A stretch of DNA of 64,000 bases. It comes from Nomia melanderi. Lineage: Eukaryota; Arthropoda; Insecta; Hymenoptera; Halictidae. This document shows positions 36,122-48,082 of this stretch, piece by piece (position 1 is the first letter of the stretch; each line of letters begins with the position of its first letter). The stretch is from positions 10,356,451-10,420,450 of the forward strand of contig NC_135012.1 of NCBI RefSeq assembly GCF_051020985.1. The letters are read 5' to 3'. Position numbers and translations under genes: made by a program. The notes under the pieces are model-generated. The model had not been told where the DNA came from. It searched no databases and was given only the letters and a program-made list of their open reading frames with translations.

Positions 36122-38264
36122 ACGCATTTAAGACCATTTTTCCTTAAGAAGTTTACTTTTTGTATAAGATGACAAAAATTTATAAATATTATAAGTAAAA
36201 AAAAAAAACAGAAAAGGTCAAACTTCATGAAACATTTCACCGTACTAAATTTTACGAAAGAGAAAATGCTATATACACTGAAATCATCCAATTAACACTT
36301 TCATTTTCGAAAGGTACACTCACCTTCTACGTATTCTCCTAGCCGAAGAGATTAATATTCCAGGAGGCAACAAATAATTAGTTTATTCTCCGCGCAACCG
36401 CAGAAACAATCCCGCCAGAGGAAATTGTCAATGCAGAAGACTCTTTGACTCGGAGGTTAATACCGCGTCCGTCGGATAATGTTAATTTAAAATCAATCGG
36501 TCTTGATTGCTTTTCCGCGAAGCCCCAATTAATCCGAGGTCTTGGCAAACGATTTTCAGATAGACTCATTCCGCGGAAATTAAAGGCGTTCATTAACGTT
36601 TTAGAGCGGTCCGATTGAGGGGAAGTCCCACGCGAAAGCACGTGCATCGTACGTTGGTTTTCATACGTGCCGGTTTAACAGCCGAGCGGAGGATGGGGGG
36701 GGGGGGGAGATTAATATTGACAGATTTACAAAAGACGGGTTACCTTGATCGCACACTTTCCCCACTTTCGATACTTCGCCGCAATCTGTCGGCAGCATCC
36801 GCGTAACTTTTGATCTCTTGCGCGAGCCATGTTTGCAGAAATTTCCGCGTGGGAAGCCCGTGTATGATTTGCTAAACGCTTTTCATTGAATTTCTCCGTT
36901 CTGTGCGGCCCTCTGCGCTCCCGCTGATCATGCATTAATTATTTCTTGTTTACGTAAGCCGCGAGATGACTGGCGCCGAGAAAGTTAAGAGATTTCAAAC
37001 GCTCGGACGGAAGCTCGTTTTCTGGATGAAAGTCTGCAACTTAAAAGGTAGACGTAACGCGAAAAAATGTTTCCAATGGAAATTGTGAGGTATGGAGTTG
37101 AGCATATTTTAGTTTCGTTTGATTGACATTATACTGACCTTGAGAAGTTATTTAAATATATATACTATAGTGCTGAGTTACTATCAAATTTAGGGGAATT
37201 TGAGGTATCGAGTGATTAATATATTTTCTTTGATATTTATTTTGTTCATTTTAATAATACCAGGCGATAATTGTAAGACCCTAACTTTAACCAACTTCTG
37301 CAGCTTGATCTCGAATATAAAGGCAATCACAAAAACTCACTATCACTATCTCAAAAACAGCTGAAACAGAGTTAAGTTATTTATATGCTTAATCGTATTA
37401 ACAATTCCTATAATGCAAGAAACAATTTTACTTATAAAATCGGATAGTCTATAACGCGTAGAAATACCAGCACAATAGCTCTTCTTTCTCTTCTGTATAA
37501 TGTTTTGTTCATAAATTTCGCTACGAGTTCTTGGTAAATTTGTGCCACATAAATGTATAAAATTCAATATAACACATTATCGTGATTCTCGTTTCCTGTG
37601 CATTTTGCAATTGCGGATCCCCAGATTTCCCATGCATACGAATCCACAGTCACCTAACAAACATTCCAGAATGAATCATTAGAGTACAGTACTGTACCGA
37701 ACACATCGATGGCACCTCTCCGATCGGCAAAAAAATTCGGTACGTCGCGTCGCGGCGAAGTCGAGAGATCTCGGAGGGGTTCGAGTCTTTATTTCGTTGG
37801 ATGAGCGAGATATTATAATCACGTTGTACTATCGATTGACGTGTGCACGGAGGGTTGCACGGCAGTCTGGTATACAAGCTGGGAAAGGGGATCGCAGGGA
37901 GCAAGAGAGCGAGAGAGAGAGAGAGAGAGAGAGAGTGACGAGGTGGAGAGGAAGATGGCGAGTGTTAGGCGGAAGGGAGGAAGCGGAGCTGCCAGGGAGA
38001 AGACGTTGCCTAATAGAATGCCAATATGATTATGTGTGCCATGCTGCATCCAAACCACGATCCATGCTGCAGCTACCCGTGCTCCTGAATGCTCGTAGCC
38101 AATGTAATCGACTAGCGCAGGAAACGATGCCGCGGAAGAAACTGAATTTGTTTCTTCTACCCCTCGACAAGAAATTCACGGTTTCTGTCTTCGTCCCCTC
38201 GCGAGCTTCTTTCAGGCTCGCCTGCACATTCGCCTCGGTGGCACTCCATATGTTCCTCGGGGCT
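36122..38264. other. CpG-rich blocks with simple repeats
   Basis: GC-rich blocks lie at about 36370-37060 and 37680-38260. A 13 bp G run is at 36695-36707 and a (GA)n microsatellite at about 37906-37936. The 164-codon forward frame 37797-38291 runs through the GA repeat and into the next MITE, so I do not accept it. The reverse frame 36378-36647 is unrecognised. Confidence 0.4.
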
Positions 38265-38473
38265 TTCACACTGAAACTACCGAGCAGTTAGACTTTTTGA
38301 AATTTCTACGTAGAAACTACGAGAGACTATTGAGAGTTTAATTGACTTAGAATGCAATTTCTGTATTGGTACATTGATTTCTTTATTTCTCAGACAACAT
38401 CTATTGTCTTTTTAATAGTTGCAAGCAGACGCTAGAAAGGTACTTTTGACCCGTCTGGTAGTTTTAGCGTTAA
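38265..38473. mobile_element. TTAA-type MITE, subfamily 1
   Basis: It starts TTCACACTGAAACTACCGAG and ends GTCTGGTAGTTTTAGCGTTAA. The interior shares the CGAGCAGTTAGACTT and TTAATAGTTGCAAGC regions with its relatives. The left TTAA is mutated to TTCA. It is 209 bp and non-coding. Confidence 0.75.
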
Positions 38474-40327
38474 CCTTTTAAAGATGGCGTGTTTACTGAG
38501 TGTTGAGGTTACTAGGCATTGTATGTAGTAATTTTAATCTATTTGTTCGTTACAATTTTTCCTATTCCGGAAAATAGTCTTTTACATGGGACTAATGCTG
38601 CCTGAACTAACAGATACTTTTTAATCATTGTAAAAAGTTTAGAACATAATGTTACATTTTAAACATCTGTGAAATTAAAATATTAAAATACTTCTTATAT
38701 TCATGTATTCGACTAACAATATGTTTGAAAAGAGGACTTTTGAATTTTATATTTATCATATTCATTAATAATTTAGGTCAGCAATTGGTTTTACAGCAAT
38801 GCGTTGTTAAATGCGACGTATACTTTTTAACAAATTTCTGCAGCAAGTGACAAACAAGAGTTCATCTCTGAGTACTATTTTTCGCGCTACATCTTCCAAT
38901 AAAAATTCACATAAACATAACTTTACCGTTCCTACCTAAAATACAAAATTGAAGTCGCAAATGTACAAGGTTGAGAACGTGTTACGCGAAAAATATGGAT
39001 TAAGCACACGTGAAATTTTCTGCTGAATCAATTAAAAGAAATAGAAAACGTGGATGAACAGCAAATAATGCTCCATACCGGTAGTTGATTATTTTTACAG
39101 GCGTTGTTCCATTACAGAGCTCGCGTTTGTTCACAGTGTAAAACGGAAGTGGACCTGTGTTCGATGTCAGAATATCGCGGCAAGTGGGAACTTTCGATTT
39201 ATAACATTTTCCAGTCAAACGCGTTGTATCCATCAAGTGCGCGTTTATCGGAAAATCAAGCAGTCATGTGCATCGGGTGCACTGTATGTGCATTAACTCG
39301 TACATTCGAGTGGAAAATGGCATTACTTAGCCATAGTACCGCTGTATCGCATATAATTCAGGCCATTTCGGTTTGATAGTGTTGCGCGAATGAATATTAG
39401 CGGTAGTAATAAATTCATTAAATTTTTGGCAGAAAACACTTGCTCACGGTGAATAATACTTTGGATTCTGGGAATCCTCGTATGCTTCAACGTAAGTCGC
39501 ATAACGTATTTTGTTCATTGTCACAGTTCTTGGAACTGACGTGTTTATGAAAAGTACTATAACGTTCTAATTCTTTATTGTATAATTTGTTTTTATTAGC
39601 TGACGATTATTCTATTTGATTTCCACTCATTCATTTACTAAATCAAATTTCACAGACTTTTTCATGAATGTGAAATAAAGTATAGGACTTTTTATTAAAT
39701 ATAACAATAATAAAATTTATTTATGAGAATAAAAATATATTCCAGTGTGTTAGTCAGTTTATTGGTATTTCTTTGCAATCCTAATTATTTAATTAACAAT
39801 TTTATACCTCAAGAGACCCTCGATTTGTGACGTCAATTGAACTTAAATTTCAGCGCTACTCAATGTTGTCGCTGAATGAACGATCATAAATGTGTTTTTC
39901 CTGATTCGTGTGTAAATGTACGTTATAAATGCACTGCTTATTTAACTAGTGAAACCATTTAGGTGCAAAATTGGACATACTAATGAAAGAAGGCACGATC
40001 ATACATAAATCAGAAGGTCGCAAAAAAAAATGCAGGAAGATACAGCGGGCCCTTTTTCAGGAAGGTTCACACTTTATTATAATATAAGAATAACCGCGTA
40101 ACTCCGCGAACTTGTAACTTTTTCTCAGGTGAAGGTAAAATACATATAGATCTTGTATTCTCTCCTATTGCAGCTATAAAAAGATAAATAAATTACTAAA
40201 ACCAGTGTTTACTTTTAGTTTAGATCATGTAGATAGTTATAATACTAAAAAAAGGAAATTATATTCAATTTTATCTAACAAATCTCGTGAAACCGACAAG
40301 TTTGAGATTGTATATCTTTATTTTAAA
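38474..40327. other. AT-rich stretch with one uncertain ORF
   Basis: A frame at 39101-39376 (+) follows an acceptor-like TGATTATTTTTACAG. It runs 91 codons to TGA and contains CSQC and CIGCTVC cysteine pairs, but no recognisable zinc-finger spacing. The remainder is AT-rich with no supported feature. Confidence 0.3.
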
Positions 40328-40505
40328 AGTCATTCCTGATTTCTTCCTTTTACAATTATTAAAAAGACAACAGATGTTCCTCTGAGAAACGATTAAAGAA
40401 ATTGATTTCACACGCAAACTGAATTGTAAATCAAAGTCTCAATACACTCTTGGAGTTTCTATAGAATTTCAAAAAGTCAATGTAACTGTTCGGTAGTTTT
40501 ACTTA
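40328..40505. mobile_element. MITE subfamily 1, left end missing
   Basis: The sequence from GTCATTCCTGATTTCTTCC to GTTCGGTAGTTTTAC follows the 10957-11172 copy closely (ACAATTATTAAAAAGACAAC, TTGGAGTTTCTATAGA). The left terminal repeat is absent and the right TTAA is lost. Confidence 0.65.
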
Positions 40506-41669
40506 AGAAGATTGCACAAGGAAGGCTGTTATCAGTGAATAAACACGGCCTGATGATCCATGAGTGCAATACTCAAACGTTTTAAATTACGACAAACATT
40601 TCACTTTCGGCCAGAATGTCGACAGTTTAGGCTACGCGACGGGGCAAATTAAAGGACGCGAGAGACGGCGGGATTTTTACAAGCGGACAATTTCACAACG
40701 GCCTGGACGCGATCGAATGGAACGTCAGGAAGTGCTTTAATGGCGTCGAACGAAAGCGCCTATAATACATATCGAAAGATACATCCGGTATCACGGCGCG
40801 TCCTCTTTCTCGGCTGCTCCATCACGCTTGCCGCCTCCACCTATACTCTTGTATATGGGTAGCGCGTGCGTCAAAGTTAACCTTTGTTTCGCGCATGGCT
40901 AGCCTTTCGGGTTTATCAGTGTGTAGCAGGTGGTGGCGCTTTATTTATAACGCGGCATCTCTGCCTTCCTTTCCTTTCCTTTCGCGAAGCCACTACCGTG
41001 GCCGACCGTGTTAAGCCGTGTGAGCACTCCGTATATCACGCGCCCCTTTTGTCCGTGTGTACACGTCCGCGTACACACCGGCGCACACGCGCGCGGGACG
41101 TCTCGTTGCATTTGTGGCTCCCTAAAACATGTGCACGCGCAACCTGCGAGCGATATGTTCGGGGACGACTCTATATTTTCAATCAGCCTTTTTCGGCTTG
41201 GACACGGCTGTTCCCGTTTTCGTTCTCTCCTCCTTTAACCTATTGCCCTATGATCTCTTTCGCAGTTGCGTTCGACAGTTATTTTCTGGTTAATTCATTA
41301 GAAAAAGAGGAGAACTCTATACTTATTCTATGTATAGGTTTACTTGGAAGAATTACGATTAAGAGAAAAATAATATCCAATTCGAACTTGGAATGGTGGA
41401 TGACCAACCTAACGCACCATGGATAAGCGTCCTAAAAGGGTTAAGTATACATTATTCAGGTTATGGATGGATGATTACCAATCCGATGTTCTTAATAGGT
41501 GAGGTGATAAATTAAAAAATGGGAACTAAGCTGGTAACTACAGTCCCTGTTGTAATTGTTGAGATGTTTGAAGATTTTCAGTGTTTCTCTGTATTTCCTC
41601 TGGTAGAGCCCTGTAGTTTTTGTTCTTTATCGCGAATTATTATAGTTCATTCAATTAAACAATGATTAT
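40506..41669. other. CpG-rich block with overlapping ORFs
   Basis: GC is high from about 40620 to 41250. The 180-codon forward frame 40884-41426 (TTT start region, AT-rich end) and the frame 41008-41238 overlap in different frames. Their peptides are Arg/Cys/His-rich and match no family I know. Regulatory or plain non-coding DNA seems likelier. Confidence 0.3.
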
Positions 41670-41835
41670 TTAACACTAAAACTACCGAGTCAAATTGATT
41701 TTCGAAATATCTCTATAGAAACTCTGAGAGTATATCTATTGAGATTTGTATTAATTTGCATTCGCGTTTCCGTACTGCTGAACCAATTCGTTTGGTAATT
41801 TCTCAAAGAATATTTTTTCCATTTTGTGAATAGCG
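41670..41835. mobile_element. MITE subfamily 1, left part
   Basis: It starts TTAACACTAAAACTACCGAG followed by TCAAATTGATTTTCG, the family's standard left end. The right end is not clear, so the end coordinate is approximate. Confidence 0.6.
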
Positions 41836-43605
41836 TGTAGTTTACAAACGATAAACGAATAGTATGCTAATTATGTTTTACATAATACAAATGGGGTTGT
41901 TTCAATCCTCTTACAGGAACGCACTATAAACTCGAATGTAGACTTCAATAAAGCTTGGTAGTGGTTATAACACATAAAAATTATTTATGAAGGAAATGTT
42001 ATCTAACCTTAGTTTCTGTCAATGTTTCATATATAAAAATTTCTCCAATTTTCCTCAATAAACCACAGAAAGTTTACAAACACGCGGCAAGCCGAAAAAG
42101 CATCGGATTCGAAGAGATTCGCAGATTTTCGCAGCTCGGATAACTACCGGCGGATCTTTTAATAAATCGCGTAAAGGATATTAGAAATACCCGGCCTTTT
42201 TTGAATATCTCCCGCCGATCGGATTTCACGAGTGATCGCGTTTGAATGTACAAACAGAGATCGGAGTGTTCATTCATGCGGAAGGAAAATGTCTATCGGT
42301 GCTTATATTAAAATCGTCTCGTATTCATCGTTGTTTATTAGGAATTCGACAGGAATAAAGAGCGTGTGCGGTGTAACGGGCAGCGGCGCGAAATGAAGGC
42401 ACGGAAGTCGGCCCGATTCGCGTATAAGAGGCGAGCGAGGATGAAAAATCATTGTAGCTATTAATGATCGCTGGAAAAGTCGAGCGGGGAGTAACGTCTT
42501 TTCGAGCGCATTGTCTTCGGTTTGAAACGGGTATCGAAAAGGGGGCACAAAGATGAAATTCTTAGCGGAGTCGGGGCAAGAATAGAAAAGCGACGCCCGT
42601 CGAGAATGGCAGAATTAAATTTATTCAGGCAGTGCCAATAAGTCGGAAAAGTCGTGCCCTAAAAGCCGGAATCCGCTTGCCGCTGCGTCTCATCCCAATT
42701 CTCTTTCCCCCTTTCGCCCTCCTGCCCCGTCGTGCCGCTGTTTTATTGTGAACCGAACCCAGCCCGCCGCCGAAACGACGCGACTCCACCGTGAAAATGT
42801 TTAATATTGTGTATGAGAAGTCGCTACGCTCGGAAAGGAACCGGTTCGCGTCTTGTTTGCCGATGTCGATTCAACTCCGTGCGGGGGGAACGCTCGCGAT
42901 TAATACACTGTTGACCGGCAATTTTACGCGGAAGCTGTTCTGTGTCATCGGTTATTGTTACGTAATTAAATATGAAAGTGGAGCGATCTAACCTTCGATA
43001 CGATTCATTTGTACGCGATGAACTGAAATGAATCTTCGGACGTATCTTTTATATATTAATATTTTGCTTTTGTAATATTCTATATGCATTTCAAACGTTA
43101 AAATGACTAGTGCAAGACAGGAGTTAATTCGTGATCGATCATCAATATGCTAAGTGTACGCTGTCCAGGCAGTAATAGTGGACGTGGCGTAACACTTTCA
43201 CACGCCGAATTAACCTTGTGTGAAACAGATGCGATGAAAAAAGGCTTCTCCTTTTCTTGTTGGAATTGTTTAATATTGAGTGAAAGGAATGTGTATATGT
43301 TTGCAAAGTTAGTGTGTGTGTTGTCCAGTACAGCGTGATTGTTATGAACTTGTGATGTATGTCTGTCTATCTGTCTCAATGTCTCTCTCTATATATAAAA
43401 ATACAGAGACAGGTGTCCTTAGTGACAAATCAGAAGGCTAGAATGCTCGAGGTGTTGCTAATTGCCGTTTTTATAATATGTGTCTTAACCAAATAAACCG
43501 GAACACTAAGTATTAGTGGTACCTACAAGTATCGTCGTCTCAGCCTGACGTTTGTCGCTGAATCAACGTAGCAAGCTTCGTGTGAATGAAATCGATGACC
43601 TACTA
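41836..43605. other. AT-rich then CpG-rich non-coding DNA
   Basis: A CpG-rich block spans about 42060-43010. ORFs on both strands (42074-42277 -, 42303-42548 -, 42791-42991 +, 43107-43379 -, 43147-43338 +) are short and unrecognised. A small (TC)n/(TCTG)n repeat lies at 43361-43393. Confidence 0.4.
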
Positions 43606-43795
43606 GTACTAAAGTGAAAAGATTTTCAATATAATTTAACAAACATATTACTCAATTCATTCAAAGTCAAAGTCAATGTTATCCTTCCGTAATCAATTAT
43701 TACACTTACAAACAAACGTGAACACAGAAAACGCCTAGAACTTTTCTCTTCTAAATTATTAACTATCTAATTATATAACATCGAGTGCTGCGAAG
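43606..43795. mobile_element. Degraded MITE, CCCCTTACC subfamily
   Basis: The interior retains AGATTTTCAATATAATTTAACA, CATATTACTCAATTCATTC and CAATTATTACACTTACAAAC, in the order seen at 33663-33895. Neither terminal repeat survives. Boundaries are approximate. Confidence 0.45.
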
Positions 43796-43838
43796 TGAGA
43801 TGTAACGATATACATGTACACATAGAACGATGTTGGTA

Positions 43839-44023
43839 CTATGAACTTTGATCTCCATCATTACATCTCGCTTCATCGCACTGAACTTCGCTTCTGCCCT
43901 TTGTTACTGCCGCGGCCAATAACAACAATGTATCGAAGGCGGAGGTGGCTCGAACATTGTAGAGAAGTTCCATAATCAAAAGTACGATGTCTACCATCGA
44001 TTTCCATAAAAACATCAACACAC
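43839..44023 (-). CDS. Weak candidate reverse-strand exon, unrecognised
   Basis: On the minus strand, an excellent acceptor (TTTTTATTTTTCTAATAG) ends at 44024. The following phase-2 frame reads VLMFLWKSMVDIVLLIMELL, a hydrophobic Leu-rich segment, then a polar Cys/Asp/Glu-containing tail to TAG at 43839. A second frame over the same bases is also open to 43873, so the choice is not secure. No family is recognised and no upstream exon is visible. Confidence 0.2.
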
Positions 44024-44939
44024 CTATTAGAAAAATAAAAACATTTCTTCCGGTGATTCAAAATACTTCGAGACCCTTTACAAGCTCCGATACCAATAAT
44101 CAATGTCGAGTTTCGTAATGTCGCCCGGCGCGGTATCGTTAGAGAGTTCTAATTGGCCCATTCGAGATAACACGGTCGTTCCAAAGACCTGTGAATCAAG
44201 TTGTCTTAACAAGAACAAGGGACGATAGAAAGTTTACGTAACATGTGTACGGCCGGGCTTAAGAACCGCCGGTTGCCCCGGTATATTCCGTTTAAGCGGA
44301 AGTACTCTTCATGGGGAAGTCAAAGGAATTAGACCACGTATCTTAGCTGGAGCCGGGCGCAGTTACCGCTATGTGTTAATTATAATTATCGTGATGACCG
44401 AGCGCATAGGGCTCAATAGCGGAACTCGACGTGCCATTGCTAATTGCGAGCACATCGTCTGGATTGTACGTTGTTGGAAATAGCTTTACGCATGTAACGA
44501 GGACCTTGAATGTGAATGAGGACCGTGTTATGCTAGTCGTCTCTGTCTACGGCAGGAATAACTGTGGAATTAGGCTTCCCGTGGCCCCGCATAGGACTTC
44601 TGCCTTAATTAAGCGCTTTGCTGCAGCAATTTTCAGGTATTTGCCGGGCTGGTTGCTTTTGCTTGTTCAGGCGATTCCGCCGGTTAATCTTCGCGGTATT
44701 ATTGCTCGATTTTGAATGCGATCACGTTGATACAACCTTCGCGTATGATTTCCGCCGCTGCCAGTCGAGCGGGGCTCGTTGCGTTTCATACTGTTCCGTT
44801 GCAATAAACAATGTTTCCGTTCGTAATTATCGTCACCGTTTTCTTCTTCTTTCTACGGAATTTAGTTTGAAAAATCTCTCATTGTATAACATCAGACAAT
44901 AAAGTGTATATTCAAAGAAGACGAATGCTTCTATAATAT
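44024..44939. other. CpG-rich non-coding block
   Basis: GC is raised from about 44100 to 44870. Forward frames 44431-44715 and 44618-44902 overlap and are not recognisable. No other signal is seen. Confidence 0.4.
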
Positions 44940-45065
44940 ATTCCAACGATAAACTAAAACAAAACGGAGATGAATTATACGTTCGTCTGAAAAAATAAAT
45001 AATTCATCGTTGCAGAAATTAATACTATTTTGTGTTTTATGACGTGTGTACTTGAACGTAGTTAA
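44940..45065. mobile_element. Right half of a TTAA-type element
   Basis: GTTCGTCTGAAAAAATAAATA and GACGTGTGTACTTGAACG, then GTTAA, match the right end of 23699-24118. The left end is not identified. Confidence 0.45.
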
Positions 45066-47865
45066 CTCTCTTTTAACTTAATCGTTAAATTAAATTCTCA
45101 TTTTAATATATTCTATGTAAGTATGTGCTTACATTGAAGTTTAAAGCAATAATTTTTGAGTAAAATTACCGATCAGTAAGGTGTTGAGATTTTGTGGAAC
45201 ATTTTTGGATTATTTAAAACCTTTATTATGAGAGGTTATATAAATGTCGAACTCTAAGGCTTCAAGCTAGGAGGATATTGTTCACTGATAATTTCCACAT
45301 AGAATATACCAGTAACATTTATGTTCATTAAGCACAGTCCACGTTCCTTTAACAAAAATCTCACTGGATACTGTAATACCAGAAATTAAACATAATCATG
45401 GCCTGTAGAAGTTATTTAGAATTATAATCTGAAACTTTGTGGCCCGTTTAAAACAGAAGTTAAAGAATTACGTAAAGAATTAATCAGTTTCTTAAGGAAT
45501 TCTTAATAGTAAATAATTTACGCTTAATGCCTCAGTTAGTATTTCCATTGCAGATATTTCGTGATCCATCTTTAAATTGAAAAAGTAACGAGAACCGGCA
45601 TTAAAATTATATTTTAAGCCGATAGATACATTGGAAGATAACGCCAGCTTTGATAAACTATCACTGGCAACGCAATCTATCCGTAGATGTAGCCCATCGC
45701 TCTGTTCGACTTTTATTAATCAAACCTCGCTCATTGTATTATCCAGACACCGTAGTATGCATCTCCTTTTTGCACGTCCGCCGCGTCTTGGATAGATAAT
45801 TGGTTGTCAGAAGGTTCTCTATCAGAGGGAGTCCGGCCGAATGCCTCGAAGCAAATTGCGAAGGACTGATTCTGTCCATTGCAATTCGCCTCCAATATAT
45901 TACCTCCTCCCGAAGCTTCATCCGGATGGTCCGCCCACTTTCTTAAAATTACTTTTATCGACGCTTTTTTTCGCCAATTACCGAAGCTTCCGTTTTCCAT
46001 GTCGGTCGTACTCGAATTTAGAACACACAGGTGTCATTTCCAGCGAAAACTGTCCGATGAGAATTATAATAAAATTTGAATAATATAATTGATTATTAAT
46101 TATATTAAATTATAATAATTAATTATAATAGAAATTGTACAAATCTTGAAAATAATAATTGTATATAAATTAATGTACAATTTAATAACTATAGTTGACA
46201 AATAATAGGAACGATTAGAATCAATGCAATCAACGTTCATGGTTAACTTAATAATTTTAAGTATTTTGGAATTTAGGAATATAGTTGGATTTTTATGACT
46301 GAAAGTTTCTAATTTTTAATTATACTTTTACAGTTATGCGCCTCAGAATTTTTTCATCACAATTCATGGAATATCCAATGTATTAATGTGATTATAACTT
46401 TAAAACGACTTCACTATAAAATGTAAATTGGTATTATATGAATGAAATACGAGGGTTAAATTAATGTTACTGCATTACTGTCATTGTAAGTATATATCTT
46501 ATATTCCCTATATTTATCAAAAAATAAAAGATGTGTATGTATGAAAGGATATTATGTCATTAGAAATTTAATATTGACAAAGTAGAATTCACTATTAATA
46601 TTATTCTTATATTGTTAGTAATTTAACATTAAAAAAATAAATTGTGGACAATTTAAAATTTGCCAGCACAATCAACACCGCAGGAAAATAACGGGTTAAG
46701 CGATCATAAGTATGTGTGCAATAAAAATTTAACTATGAAAGATATGATAAAGTGGGGGATGCTGAGATCATTGTGCTAATTAAAGCGACAAATTGCGATG
46801 GCGATAACAGATGAAGAAAGAAGGAGGGGGTGGCGAAAGGGGAGACAGAATGGAGAGGCAGGGATTCGGCGGAGGAAGATTAAATTAAGAGATAAGATCG
46901 ATCGAAAGGTACCAAAGATTAGATACAAATGAAAAAAAAATAAACGAAGGAGAGATTGACGAAGGAAGATTTAAAGCTTCCCTTAACGATTTTTATTTAA
47001 CATTTATTCGCCCATATATTTTACCTGCACAGTAACTAACTTTGCATGCACCGAACGGTTTTGTTAGAAACGATCTTAAGATGGAGATTTTTGTTTATTT
47101 ATCATTATTTTTATGTTTTAAATGAATTTATTATTTATTTATTGTATTCATTATTTCAATATTATGTTTTATTTTACTTTCAGCATTTTTGTTGGAACAA
47201 GGTTAGGTTATTTGTAGACTTTGAAAATTTTATTTAACTCTTTTCTAATCAATGGTGTTTACATATGGCTAACATATTACATAGACTGTCATTTTTGGGT
47301 CATTTAATTATAATTTCAATATTTATTGACCATGGTTGAGTTTATTGCATCAAAAATAATTCAATTTTCATTTAATCATTCATTTCCTGTTCGTAATTAA
47401 CCGCAGAAGAGTACTCTTAGCGTCTAACATTGAACAATATCACCCCCAAATTTCTATTCTTACACTAATGCATCATTGACTTCAAATGACGTTGCATTTA
47501 CTATTATTTATAGCCATTTGTACTATCAATTTAAAGTATTTTAACGTATCTTACCAGCCCTGCATTTAGCCATGTACAACTCTATTCAACCTACCCCTAT
47601 TCAATTCCATAAAATGACTGTATTCTATATCAATTAATTTTTATATTTACTCACGATCTTTTTATTTTTCTCAGGTTTATTTAGCCACAAACGTGGATTA
47701 TATATATTTATTTAATTGTGTACATGCTTGTATTTATAGGCTTATATTTATTTTTATTTTTACCAATCGTCCACCCTCGTAAAGGCGCTATTATATACTC
47801 CCGGCCAGATACTATTATTGTAAGGTCGACGGAACATTGTTTCTAAAATAAAGCATTTAATCAAC
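45066..47865. other. Mostly AT-rich stretch with one uncertain reverse ORF
   Basis: On the minus strand, an ATG-started 89-codon frame (45731-46000) begins MENGSFGNWRKKASIKVILR with balanced composition. Overlapping plus-strand frames and the absence of splice signals keep it unsupported. AT-rich palindromes lie at 46081-46135. The rest, to 47865, has no supported feature. Confidence 0.35.
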
Positions 47866-48082
47866 TTAACACTAGAACTACCGGTCATTTAATACGATCA
47901 ATATGCAATCCCCATAAAAATTGTAACAATAGATTATACAGTTTCTTCAGACCTTCGTTATAGTATTCAAGTGAAACTTTGAAGATCATTCAGAATATTC
48001 AGTGCTTTCAACGTGTCAATAATTGCGAAACAAAAAAATCGGAACCAGTCATTTTGACCGCTATAGTAGTTATAGTGTTCAA
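47866..48082. mobile_element. TTAA-type MITE, subfamily 2
   Basis: It starts TTAACACTAGAACTACCGG and ends TAGTAGTTATAGTGTTCAA. The interior, with TTTAATACGATCAATATGC, CCCCATAAAAATTGTAAC and AATAATTGCGAAACAAAAA, is the best-preserved copy of this subfamily. Confidence 0.8.

Noticed and set aside
37690..37785. Possible tRNA, from a GGGGTTCGAGTC B-box-like sequence
   Set aside because: No matching A-box, no cloverleaf stems and no acceptor stem around it.
37797..38291. 164-codon forward ORF
   Set aside because: It passes through a (GA)n repeat (ERERERE) and ends inside a MITE terminal repeat. No family resemblance and no splice support.
40884..41426. 180-codon forward ORF
   Set aside because: Sequence is unfamiliar, a second forward frame overlaps it, and composition changes abruptly from CpG-rich to AT-rich within the frame.
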